In this document: positions 25,301-35,822 of the stretch, piece after piece
Numbering within the stretch: position 1 is the first letter of the stretch
Layout of the letters: each line of letters starts with the position of its first letter
Assembly: GCA_025917655.1 (NCBI GenBank)
Contig: CP084617.1
Location: 1,302,001-1,366,000 of the forward strand
Source of the DNA: Chlorella sorokiniana
Lineage: Eukaryota > Chlorophyta > Trebouxiophyceae > Chlorellales > Chlorellaceae
DNA: 64,000 bases
Direction of reading: 5' to 3'
Made by a program: the position numbers and the translations under genes
The notes under the pieces: model-generated
What the model saw: the letters and a program-made list of their open reading frames with translations, nothing else
Told to the model about the DNA's origin: nothing
Databases searched by the model: none

Positions 25301-27569
25301 AACCGGCGGGCTGATACTCTGGCGGGCGCACGTTGGGCAAACACGGTAAGGCTGTGGCACTGGCGTGTCATGCACAGTGCTGCGGATGGGGCGTTGTCGG
25401 GTCACCTGTTGAGGCACATGTGGGGCAGCAGCAAGGGGAAGACGCGCTCGCGGTAGGCGGCCGCGCAGGTCATGAAGGTGCGGGTGGCCACGGAGGCGGC
25501 AAACCGGACCTGGCTCCAGTTGTCGCTGCAACAGCAGAAGGGGGGGGGGGGGGGTTCCCACACACCAGTTGCTTGCCCCATTGAAAAAGGGGAGATGCAA
25601 TGGTGAAACTGTTAAGGATGTGGTTTCGTCGACACAGGGGCAAGCTGGCAGGCGGCTTGCAGCTGCACATGCCGGCCAGGCAGGCGCCCCGACGGCACAG
25701 GCCCCGCGGCCCCACCTGAGCCCCAGGCCTAGCTTGGTGGCGATTTCGGGGCCAGCGCCTCCAGCTGCGGCCCCTCCAGCAGGGTGCACACCGAGCCCAT
25801 GATGAAGTGGCAGGCCTCCCTGCGGCACGGCACACAGGAACACGGGTTGGAACAGGACGGCGACATGCCAAAGTGAAACCGACAGAAGGACTTCAATTCT
25901 GGGCCTGCTCGCAGAGTGAACACCTTCTCTCATCTGCTCAGCAGCTGGCCAGAACATGGGCGGCAGCGTGGCGCCGGGCGCAGACCCAGCGGCACAACAT
26001 CGCGGCGAGGCACAGCGGCGGCACGGAGCGCACCGGATGAAGCGGTTGGGGTGCAGCAGGGCGCGGTAGATCAGCTGGCGCAGCGGGTCGTCCAAGTGGG
26101 GCGGAAGGCTTCGCCGCACCCCTCCATGATGTGCTGCAGCGCCTGCGGGGCAGCAGAAACGCGGGCCGTGTTGCTGAATGCTGCGCTGCTCTGCTGCCGA
26201 CCCCGCCCCCTCCCAGCAACCAGCCAGTGCCACTCGACTCCGTGTGACCACTATGGCAAGCAGGGATCAAGCTACCGACGAGCAGGAATCAGGGAGCAAG
26301 CCCCCAACATGGAGTACAACAAGGTTGCGAGGAAACAAAGAGGGGACATGCGGCAGAGCGTCGCAGGAACCCACCCGGAAGCTGGTCTCCAGGCACTTCC
26401 ACCCCTCGGTGCCGTGCCGCATCTCGCCGGTGCCGGGCGCTGCACGCGGTACGAGCGCTGCAGCAGGCTCTGCAGGAAGTCGGGGCCGCTGGCGCCGCTG
26501 CTGTCCTCCACCTCTGCGCATGAGAGCGTGGGGCTGGGCTTATGGCGAGAGAGGGAGGACAATGCGCCGGGTGGTGGGGCAGCAAATGCCCCCAACTTTC
26601 AAGACCCAGACAAGGCGCTGGTGCCGGCACAGCGGATGCGCAACCGTTGGAGGGAGCCATGTAGCGTCTTCTGTGCATGGCGGGAGTGCCCCCGCCGCAG
26701 CTGGCCCCCCAGCCAGCATGAGCTGCACAGCGGCCCGCACCTGACCCCGCGTCCGGCAGCTGCCCGGAGGGCTCCGCGCTGTCGCGGTCAAAGTTGCGGT
26801 GGATGGACTCCAGCAGGCAGCCGCGCGTGCGCTCCCACACGGCGATGCCGGCCACGCCGCACAGCGCGCGCAGCAGCTCGCCCACCGCCCAGCGCACGCG
26901 CACCTCCCCGTCCTCCAGGAGCCGCTGGCAGGTGGCAAGCATGTCGTCCACAAACGCGGTGTCGGCCTGCGGGCGGGCGAAGCGACCCGGGGCTGGAAGC
27001 GGCGGGTGAGATGAAGGGCAGATGCGCTCGGCTCTTCCAGCACAGCTTGAAGGGCATGTGTGCGTGCGGCTGCGGCAGTGAACTGAGCGTATGACGATGA
27101 TCACATGGTCTGCAACATAAAGGCATCTAGTATGGCAAGCAAAGCAAAGGGAGGCAGCCGTGCCTGGTTCTGCAGGGCCATGCGGGGGAGGCGCAGGCCG
27201 CCCAGCCGCTGCTCCCACTCGTCCGATGCAACCAGCTGTCGGGCGCCATCGCACACCTCCTGCAACAATGCATGCTGCTGCTCTGCGCTGGCCCCTGTGA
27301 CATAGAAGGGAAACCGCATGGCATGTGTGCAGGGAGGTGGAGGAGCCTGGGGCAGGCGGGTACCAAGTGACGCCAGCTGGTGATGGCAGCAGTGCAGGCT
27401 GAACGTAGGGCGGCCGGCGCCGGCGCGGACCAAATGCACAAGCAGGCGCACCTGGAGCTTGCAGCTGCTCCTCTAATCGCCCCAGCGCACGCTCACGCTC
27501 CAGGTGCTGACGGTTCCCTGCCAGCGCTATGAGCTCGGGCACCGTGGACACAGTATCTGCCTGCACCAT
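21942..27569 (-). CDS. Large HEAT/ARM-repeat protein, function not assigned
   Basis: The gene has at least a dozen exons and encodes a helical-repeat protein. It starts at 27569 with MVQADTVSTVPELIALAGNR. Successive exons give helix pairs: LVASDEWEQRLGGLRLPRM, DDMLATCQRLLEDGEVRVRW, GTEGWKCLETSFR, LRQLIYRALLHPNRFIR, REACHFIMGSVCTLLEG, VRFAASVATRTFMTCAAAYR, RYYVAEGVRLYSQETWRLVM, NNHAVREAACACIAELMCK, SWPVRDAACLACGRCVTAF and LWDNIFSVREDSAVALGNA. Then come segments that look like conserved signatures, not generic repeats: YGSLENTTLFGVAA, TMFSCGSLAPKLARGG..CMDHGFAR and PKEPWEASDGAVYMLRELS. The C-terminal part has FLPPLFRSLTCG, LRDLVGPSIFAGRLSQEQ and SQVTPQLVLTG. Plants have similar uncharacterised ARM-superfamily proteins. 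Frame changes at about 26100 and 26450 are again in G/C runs; the exact stop (21942 or 21907) depends on one more. Confidence 0.8.
22226..22350. repeat. (TG)n/(GA)n compound microsatellite
   Basis: Alternating GTGTGT and GAGAGA blocks over about 125 bp, in an intron near the 3' end of the HEAT-repeat gene. Confidence 0.9.
23206..23325. repeat. 26-bp direct repeat of an exon end in the HEAT-protein gene
   Basis: Bases 23206-23231 and 23300-23325 are identical, and a few flanking bases match with one mismatch. On the minus strand the copy at 23325-23300 is coding (GCMDHGFAR, then a GTGCGG donor). The other copy lies in the next intron and again ends at a GTGGGG donor-like site. Confidence 0.9.
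24859..24979. repeat. 25-bp intronic direct repeat
   Basis: The unit starting GTAGAGGCAGCAGGG occurs at 24859-24883 and 24955-24979, both within one intron of the HEAT-repeat gene. Confidence 0.85.
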
Positions 27570-27914
27570 TTTGCTTCAAGCCGAGCTGCCAGCGGACGCC
27601 CCTCCTCACAGTCTGATCACGGCCATGCAGAGATGTTTGTCGCTAGGTAGGTGCCAGACGAAATAAATGCGAACTCGAGATACGTCGACGAGTGAAGAAC
27701 ATCGGCAATGGGGCGTAAGGAGCCTGGGATGGCCCAGTTTTCGCTATGCGCATGTGTCGCCAGCTCAGCAGTTTCGGAAGCATTCGGCGCCTTTCCAGCG
27801 ATCCCGTGGCGGTTGCAAGTGTCGCAGCTACACAACTCACCTTTCGGCACGTGCGGACAATGGTTATCGCCCGAAACTTGTGATCGCCGACCCCAGGAGC
27901 AGGTCAAGGCCAGG
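27570..27914. promoter_or_regulatory. Divergent promoter region, HEAT protein / CASP
   Basis: These 345 bp separate two divergent start codons. The region is less GC-rich than the flanking exons; no defined element is recognised. Confidence 0.55.
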
Positions 27915-30900
27915 ATGGAGCGCAAGAAGGGATCAATGCACGATGTGGGGGCTGCAGATGTGCTCCCTACGGTGGTCCAGTCCTTTTGGAAGGGTGCGCC
28001 TCGGAACGACCCCTCTGGCACCTGCTGAAGCTGTTGCAGCGTCTTCTTCTTGCTCATTGCGCCCATTCTTCATCCCTTGCATGAGCACTCAGTGCTGCAG
28101 CCTTGCTGAGTCGGCTGTGGCACGCGGCTGCCGCCCCTTTGCCGCCACTCTTGAACCCTTTTCGGCCACCCCACCAAGCTGTCCCATTCTCCCCCTGCAC
28201 AGAGTTCGACCTGGAGGGCCTGCGCAGCAAGCTGGACGAGCAGGGGCTGGCTGTGGCCAACGCGCAGGAGGCGTCGGTGCGCAGCCGCAAGGCGCTGGCG
28301 GAGCGCACCAAAGAGTTCCGGCGGCGGGCGGCGCCCGAGCTGTCGCGGGAGGTGGCGCCGCTGCTCAAGGCGTACCAGGAAGAGGTGGACCGCCTGACTA
28401 CCAGGTGGGCCAGGCTGCGAGTTGTTCCGGAGTTGCAGGCAGCGACTTTGTTGCGGCACCCGCCACAGAGGTCGGCGGCAGCGGTGTTTTCCCTTGTGGC
28501 GCTGTTCCCCGGGTGCCAGTCGTTTTCCAACACCTTTTCTGCCTGCTCGCCCGCGCCCTGCCGCACCCTCATCTCCCCGCCAGGTCCAAGGCAGCTGAGG
28601 GCGCCTTCCTGGAGCTGTACCAGCGGCTGTACGAGGCCCCGGACCCCGCCCCCGCCCTCGCCGCCGGCCTCGAGCTCGCCTCGCGCGCCACGCAGCTGGA
28701 GGCGGAGGCAGCCAAGATGGCGCAGGCGAGCTTCATTGGGTTCTCGTGTTCCTCAAGGATAGCAGGGCCAAGGGAGAAGGGCGGATTTGCAGCTCGGCGG
28801 CCGCAGATCGCATGCCGCTGCAGCACCTTTCGCTTTGACGGCGCCGTCTTGTCTGCCAGCAATTTTTCCCGACTTGACACCCTCCTTACCCACGAGTATG
28901 CACACACCACACGCTGTCGCCGCCTCACTGCACATACACCTTTGCCCCCCACCACCACCACACACACACACACGCCCCTTACAGGAGCTGGCGGAGTTCC
29001 GGCAGGAGAGCCAGGAGCTGAAGAACCAGGACTTCACGATACGGCGGCTGGAGGAGCGGGCGCGGGAGCTGGAGGCGCAGCTGGAGGAGAAGGCGAGTGG
29101 AAGCTTGCCCCGCTTGCCCTGCAGCAGTCGTCCCGCCCCGCATCCGCATGCTTGCAGCGCAGTACGTGCCGCCGCGAAGTTTCGCGGGGCCAAGCACTGC
29201 GCGGTGCACAGCGCTCAGAGTGCTTGCGTCTGCGCGATGCGCATGTTGTGGTCTGCAGGACCGCCAGCTGGCAGAGCAGCAGAAGAGCGCAGAGGCGGAG
29301 CTGCAGGATCGGCTGGTGGCGTGAGTGCTCTACTTTCGTTGCTGCCACCCGCTTGCCGCCGCCGTCTGTCTCTCCCAGGCCCCTTGCGCCGTCTGCAGTC
29401 ACGCGCTCTTAGCTTCTGTCATTGCGCACCTGTTGCCCCGTCCCATTCAATCCTCCCCGTCGTCCGATGCATGAGCCTTTCTCCAATGAACGGATCCTCA
29501 GCAGCCACCGTGACTCCCCCTGCCACCCATCCCCTGCCCCACGCCACCCCCATCCCCCCCACAAAAAACAATCGGAGCAGCGAGATGCAGGAGCGGGAGG
29601 CGCGGCTGTCAGAGGAGCTGGCCCAGGCGCAGGCGGGGCTGGAGCTGCTGCGCCGCCTGCACAACGCCAGCCAGAACCAGCTCTTCTCGCTGCAGTCGAG
29701 GTCGGAGGAGGCGGCGGCGGGGCTGCATAGCGAGCTGGCGCTGGCGGTGGAGGAGATGGAGCGCAGCCAGCAGCGGCTGGCCACGCTGGAGAGGGAGAAG
29801 ACGGGGCTGCTGGACCGCCTGGCGGCGCAGCAGCAGGGGCAGCAGGGGGCGGCGGCGATGCAGGGGCCGGCGCGGCGGGGGCGCCTGGCGGGGCCAGCCG
29901 TGCCACGGAGGAGAGCCTGCGGCAGGAGCTCAGCGCTCAGGTGGGGGCTGCCCTGGGTGCTGACTGGCTGTTTGCAGGGGACAGAGAAGACTATTGGCCT
30001 GCAGGTCCTGCCTTTCTGTCTCTTGCGTGTTGGGCGTGCGATTGGGGCTGCCGACCCGCCTCTTCTTTCTTCACCTGTGCTGCGCAGCGCGAGCTGGCGA
30101 GCCGGCTGCAGTCCGAGGTGTCGGCGCTGAGGCGGCAGCTGGAGGCAGGCGAGTGCCCTGGCCGCGTGGGCTCAGGGCTACAGCCGCCCATCACGTGTTG
30201 CTTTGACAAAATGGCGGGCGTTGGCGGGCACCTCGCCGCCTCGCTCGCTGCGTCCTGCCCTGTCTGCCCAAAGCGCCCTGTCACCACACCTACATGCACC
30301 CTTGCACAGGCGCACGGACGCTGTTCTGTTTGTTCCTTCCTTGAAGTTCCTTTCGTGGACTCTTCCACGCTCACACACAAATGCGCACTCACACGCAAAC
30401 GCACGCCTCCACCCTGCAGAGGCCGCCACCTGGAGCAGCCGCTGCGAGGGCCTGCGCGGCAGCCTGGCGGCCCAGGAGGCGCACGCGGCGGCGCTGGAGG
30501 CGGAGCTCACGGGCGGCCCACCCAGCAGGCTGTGGAGGAGCTGCGGCAGCAGGTGGGACCCAGGCTGTTGCCACGATGGTTGTGCCTGCCTGTGGTGTGC
30601 CCGTCGGTGTGCGTTAAAAGGGGCGGGGGTGCGCGTGCTTCAAGTTTGATGGTTGCAGTGCAGGTCAACGACGCTTCAACAGTGCCCTTACACCATGTCT
30701 GTGGTTGCTGCAGTCAGCATTCCGACAACAGTGGTTCTTTGTCAATGATGCCATCCTTTGCCCCGGCTGCAGCTGCGCATCCTTCAGGCCGTGAGCGGCT
30801 ACGCCGCAGACGAGGAGGAGGAAAGCAGCGGCGGCGGCGACGGCCCCGCAGCAGCGGCGGCGCGCGGCACGCTGGAGGCGGCCCTGGTGTCCAAGAGCCG

Positions 30901-32906
30901 CCAGCTGGAGCACAAGCTGACGGGGCTGCGGCTGGAGCTGGCGGAGGCTAAGGGTGGGTGGGCGGCATTGCTGTAGGGAGTTGGCAAAAGGAATGGGCAG
31001 ACAGGGCGACCGCGTGGCGTGACGGGTGCGGCTGGGCAGCTGGGCAGCAGGCCCATGCGGCAGGCTCCCGTCGCTACCCACATCACCCCGGCATGCGCTT
31101 CCCCCTCACCCTCATGGCGCCCGCAGGCGAGGCGGAGGCGGCGGCTGCGCGCTCCTCTGAGCTGGAGGCGGAGCTGGCAGCGCAGAAGGAGCTGGCGGCG
31201 CGGCTGGAAGAGGACCTTCTGGCTGCCGAGCACGCGGGGGCGCCGAGCACTGGCTCCGGCGGCGCGGCTGGCGAGCTGGGGGATGCAGGCGATGGCGGCG
31301 GCGGCGGCGGGGAGCAGACGATGGTGTCGGTGCTGTGCAGCCAGCGGGACCGGTACCCGCGCGGGTGCAGGAGGTGGAGGGGCACCTGGCCACGCTTGGG
31401 CAGGAGTTGAAGAAGGTGGGACGGCGGTGCCGCCTCGGTTGCAGTGCCTTTGGGTGTACTGCAGGAACATGCTGCTGCTGCAGCCATGCGCCCCACATCC
31501 CATTCTGCCCTCAAGCTTATTGAGGATGTCCTGCTGCACTTTAAGCATCTTTGCCACCAACTCAACTTGCAACATCGAATTCAAGACGCCTCTTCGCACC
31601 CACCCACCCTCCCCACCCCACCACCACCATCGCAACAACACGCTGACGCTCACGCGCGCCAGCCCACCCCTCCCTGCCTGCCCCACAGGTGCGGGCTGAG
31701 GCGGAGGCGCTGCGGGCCGACAACCTGGCCCTCGCGGAGCGGCTCAAGTTCGTGCAGGGCTACGGCGCAAGCGGCGCCGGCGGCACGCGGCGCAGCGTGA
31801 CCGGCTCCGCCAGCGCCGGCGCTGCGGCTGCCGACGTGGAGGCGGGGCTGGTGGTGGGGCGGTACATGGCGCAGTACGAGCAGTCCATCAACCCGTTTGC
31901 AGGTGGGCGTGCTTCCTGGGCGCAGCTGCTTGGGCAAACTAAAAGAAATCTTGCTTGCTGGATCTCGTGGTGTAGCGTGCCTTGACAGCATTGGTGGATG
32001 AGCTGATTGCGGTTGGTGGTTGTTGAATTGCGAAGCGTGAAGGCCGCGGCGCTAGGCGCCTGCCCACTCACACACTGCCGGGGCCCCCTGTCCGCAGACT
32101 TCAAGGCCAAGGAGCGGGAGGCGCGGCGGCGGCAGCTGCCCATCCAGGTGCGCCGCTGTGCTGTGCTGCTGGAGCGGCTCCCCGCCGACGCTTCGCAGGC
32201 CGGGCCGCCCCGTGTCCTTGCTCCCGTGCTGCTGCGCCTTCACCGTTCGGCCCTGCTGTCCAGCTGGCAAGTCTTTTGTTTCTGGCAGTCCTGCTGGTAT
32301 GTCTGTACGGCTGTAACGTTGTACTTGTTGTGCCGCTGCACTCGTACCGCAGGACAAGGCGATGTACGGCGTGGCCACCCTCATCTCCGGCAACCGCGCC
32401 GCCCGCTCCGCCATCTTCTTCTACGCGCTCGCCCTGCACGCCGCCGTCTTCCTGGTGCTGGCGCGGTGGGTGGGTGGTGTGTGGGGGGGGGCCTGCGTGC
32501 TGTGTGTGCGCGGGGGGATTCGGGGACGTTGAGTGGGTGTGGGGAGCGGGTCGATGACGTTAAGTGGGTGTGGTGGTGGTGGTGGGAAGGGTGCGCCTGG
32601 TAAGGGTGTACTGGTATGGGGCGCTGGCGAGGAAGCCGGGGGCGATCGCAGCTGCCCGCCCTCACCGCCCACCTGCCTGCTGTCCCGCGCAGCGCCTCCC
32701 ACCACAATGTGGAGTACCTGGAAGATGTGGAGGCGATGTGCCTGCGCCTGCAGCACTCACACCTGGCGTCGGGGACTGGAGGGCTGGCAAGCGACGGCGG
32801 CAGCGGCGGCGGGTTGGCAGGCGGCGGCGCGGCGGTCGCAGCGGCGGCGGGGCAGGCTGCGGCGGCTGTGGGAGGAGCAGCGTTGCGGCTGCTGCGGCGG
32901 AGCTAG
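27915..32906 (+). CDS. CASP: Golgi CASP, coiled-coil tail-anchored golgin
   Basis: CASP is a Golgi membrane tether with long coiled coils and one C-terminal membrane segment. Exon 1 (27915-27993) ends VVQSFWK and joins exon 2 (28203-28404), FDLEGLRSKLDEQGLAVANA. Exon 3 (28584-28725) gives LYQRLYEAPDPAPALAAG, exon 4 (28985-29092) IRRLEERARELEAQLEEK, exon 5 (29259-29320) and exon 6 (from 29581) ARLSEELAQAQAGLELLRRL and NQLFSLQSRSEEAA. Coiled coil continues to LALAERLKFVQGYG. The C-terminal domain is clear: GRYMAQYEQSINPFA, DFKAKEREARRRQ, then LISGNRAARSAIFFYALALH with the membrane segment HAAVFLVLAR. Introns after exons 3, 4 and 7 start with GC (28726, 29093, 30149). A frame change near 29860 is probably a missing base. 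It is the CASP product type, without CUT or homeodomains. Confidence 0.93.
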
Positions 32907-33331
32907 CCCTCTTGTATACCAGCAAGCGTAAACGCATAGCAAGGCTGCACGCGGCGCTGCCAGGGCACCAGGGAAGCTTTAGCAGCCTGCCGTGTACGAC
33001 TGTGTATTATGGAGGGAGATTTAGGGCACGCTTTGAGCTCGCCAGTCGCTGTTCCCCCAAGGCACGAGCCTACCACGCCCTCGCTCCTGCCAACATTTGC
33101 CAACACACATTTTGCCTCCTGCCATCTCAGCGCACGCAGCTGCAACCAGCATTGTGCAGGCCTCCAGCCGCTTTGAACCTCGGTGCCTGTGGTGCCTGCC
33201 ACTGCGTGGCAGCCCAGCACCTGCCGCAGCCGACAACCTCTCGGTGCAGGCTTCAGACACCCTCACAGCACATGCCCGCCGCTACATGGCAACCTTGGCA
33301 TAATCCAGCGCCGCTTCAGCACTTGGCCCCC
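32907..33331. other. Convergent 3' region, CASP / SMP-C2 protein
   Basis: These 425 bp lie between two convergent stop codons. There is no recognisable gene; presumably both 3' UTRs. Confidence 0.5.
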
Positions 33332-35785
33332 TCAGTACATGCCCGCCGCCGCCTTCCACGACAGCTCCATCACCAGCGACCCGCCCCGCCCCCATGCAGC
33401 GGCCAGCTCCCGCGCAGCCGCCGCGCGCGCTGCACCTCCCGCAGCGGCACCGCCACACGGCCCTGCGCCAGCAGTGGATGTGGGGGTGGGGAGGAGGCAC
33501 ACAGGGCTCAATTTGAGCTCAAGTGGCTGCGGCTGCCGAGTGTCCACAACGGGCGGCCGCCTTGTTGGGCCCGTGCCTGGCTGGATCCCCCTTCCCCTTC
33601 AGCCAATGGGCCCCAAACGCAGGAGCCCAATCCCGTCCAGCCCAACACTCCCATGCAGGTCCCCCACCACTAACACCACACACCACACATGCATGCCGAG
33701 GCAGTGCCCATGCCCCGCCCCCCCCTTTCCTTCCCCAGGGAGGAGGGGTCCCCACCTTGAAGGAGTCGGGCGCAGGAAGTGGGCGGCCCACACCTCCAGC
33801 TCCACCAGGGAGGAGGCGGCGGTGGCGGTGGCGCCGTCGACCAGCAGCTCCAGCCTGGGTTGTGGGGAGTGGGTGGGTGGAAGGGTGGGTGGTGGCTGGT
33901 GATGGTGGTGGTGTGTGGGGGTGGGCTGCATAAAGAATGTGCTGTGGGCTCTGGCGGATTCAAGACGCAATTTTACCAAAGGCGTGAATCCACAACAACA
34001 GAACAGCTGTCTTGGGATAAGGCAGCCGCCGCATGCGGCGCTTTGCCACTGTGGCGGCGCCCTCGACATTCTGCCGCGCGGCAGCGGCGGCGGCGAGAAG
34101 CACGTCTGTGCCCCCACTTCCTCTTTGCAAGCTGTGCAACAAAGGCAGCGGGGGCTGCAGCTGCGGCGCGCCTCTCGTCAAACACGGGGTCCCGCTTGTG
34201 CTGGAAGGCCATCTTGCCGCGCTCCGTCACTTTGCTCACGTTGCCCACGCTCACCCGCACCTTGCTGCGCACGGGGGAGGGCAGTGAAGGCTCGTGGTGG
34301 CAACATATGTGCATATGGAGTGGATGCCCAGCAAGCTGCAAGAGGTTGGGGGGCCAGCGAGGCACTGCGCGCAGGCAAGGCTGACCCCAAGCTGCAGCAG
34401 AGCAAAGGAGAGGAGACAGGCTGCGGCCGCCAGCTGCAGTGGCCTATGGCGGCTCCTCACTACTTCTTAGTAAAGCCGGTGGCGTGGGCCGCCCGCCCCA
34501 GTCCCTCGGCCTTCTCCAGATGGATGGTCAGCACGCCGCTGCAAGGAGGATGCGAGGGCAGGGTATGGTGACAGGTTGCGGGGAGCGGCAAACATCGCTG
34601 CACTGCCGTTTGGGTCAGCTGACTGTGTTCAGCAAACAGCAAGCGCATCTCCACCGTTGCATAAATCATGCTGGGGAGGAGGGCAGCTGCTGAGCGGCGG
34701 CAGCTGAGCAAAGAAGCGAGCAAGGGCGCCAGGCCACGCAGAGAGGAGTTCAGAAGCCGGCGAGCCCCCAAGTAGCACCTGCGCAGCAGCTCTGGCACGC
34801 GCGAGACGCGGCTCAGGCGGCGCATAATGTCCACGATGCCAGGGCGGCGGTCTGCGGCACCCATGGCGGCGTCGATTTCCTCCCGCGTGAAGGGAGCGTA
34901 CTGCAGGCGCACGTGCAGCGCCGCCTCCTGCCCCGGGCCCGGCATGCGCGGCAGGCGGGCCAGCGCGGTGCCGGCCCGCCGCCCCAGGCTGGTCAGGCGG
35001 CTCAGCTGGCCCAGCTGGGGAGCTTGGGGCTGGGGTGGGGCAGCAGGGGCGACAGAATCCAGGGACTCCTCGCTGCTACGCCGCCGGAAGAGCTGCGTCC
35101 GGCTCCAGCCGGCAGCGGCGTCCTCCCGGCTCACCACCACCGCCGAGGGGGTGCCCCCACATCCACCGCCGCTCGGCTGCCCTCCATGGGAAACGTCGCC
35201 TCGCCGCTGGCCGCCGTGGCGGACGGCGTCTGCCGCCGGCCGCCCGCCGCCGCCGGGGTAGGGCCGCGTCAGGGGCAGCCACATGTCGTTGGTGGCGCCC
35301 GGGAGCGGTCCAGGGTGTTGAGCGGCACCACCGCCCGCCCCATCTCCTCGTCTGGCAGCAGCGCGTCTGCGTGCGGAGCGAAACAGGGTGTCCGGCAGCG
35401 ATGGAGGAAAGGTGCGGCGGGTATAGCAGCCCGGTCGCACAAAGCGGGGCGCACTCACGCCAGCAGGACACCCGCATGCACTCCAGAAGCCAGCGCCCCG
35501 TCCGTGTCTTGACCGCTGCCAGGACAGCGCTTCCCACCCTCGCCCGGCGCCCACCCTCCATACACACATGCCCCGCTGCACACACCCCAATCCTGCCCGC
35601 CGTCGCACAGCAGCCGCCCCCCCCCACACACCCACCCACCCGAGTCGTACGCCACCAGTGTGAGGGACTGGTAGCGCGCCGAGTGCACCAGCAGCGTGAA
35701 GCGCTCGTCCCAGGAGGGGCTCAGGGTGCGGCTCTTCACGCTGGTGGTGAAGCGGGTGCTGTCGCGCACCCACATCCTGCGGGGG

Positions 35786-35822
<37 letters not shown>

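Noticed and set aside
27617-28066. 149-residue minus-strand frame starting MGAMSKKKTLQQLQQ
   Set aside because: It lies antisense across CASP exon 1, whose splice phase and VVQSFWK/EFDLE junction are supported by family similarity.
27915-32906. CUX1-type homeobox gene
   Set aside because: The N-terminal similarity is to the CASP splice product; there are no CUT repeats or homeodomain, and the C-terminal domain and membrane segment are those of CASP.
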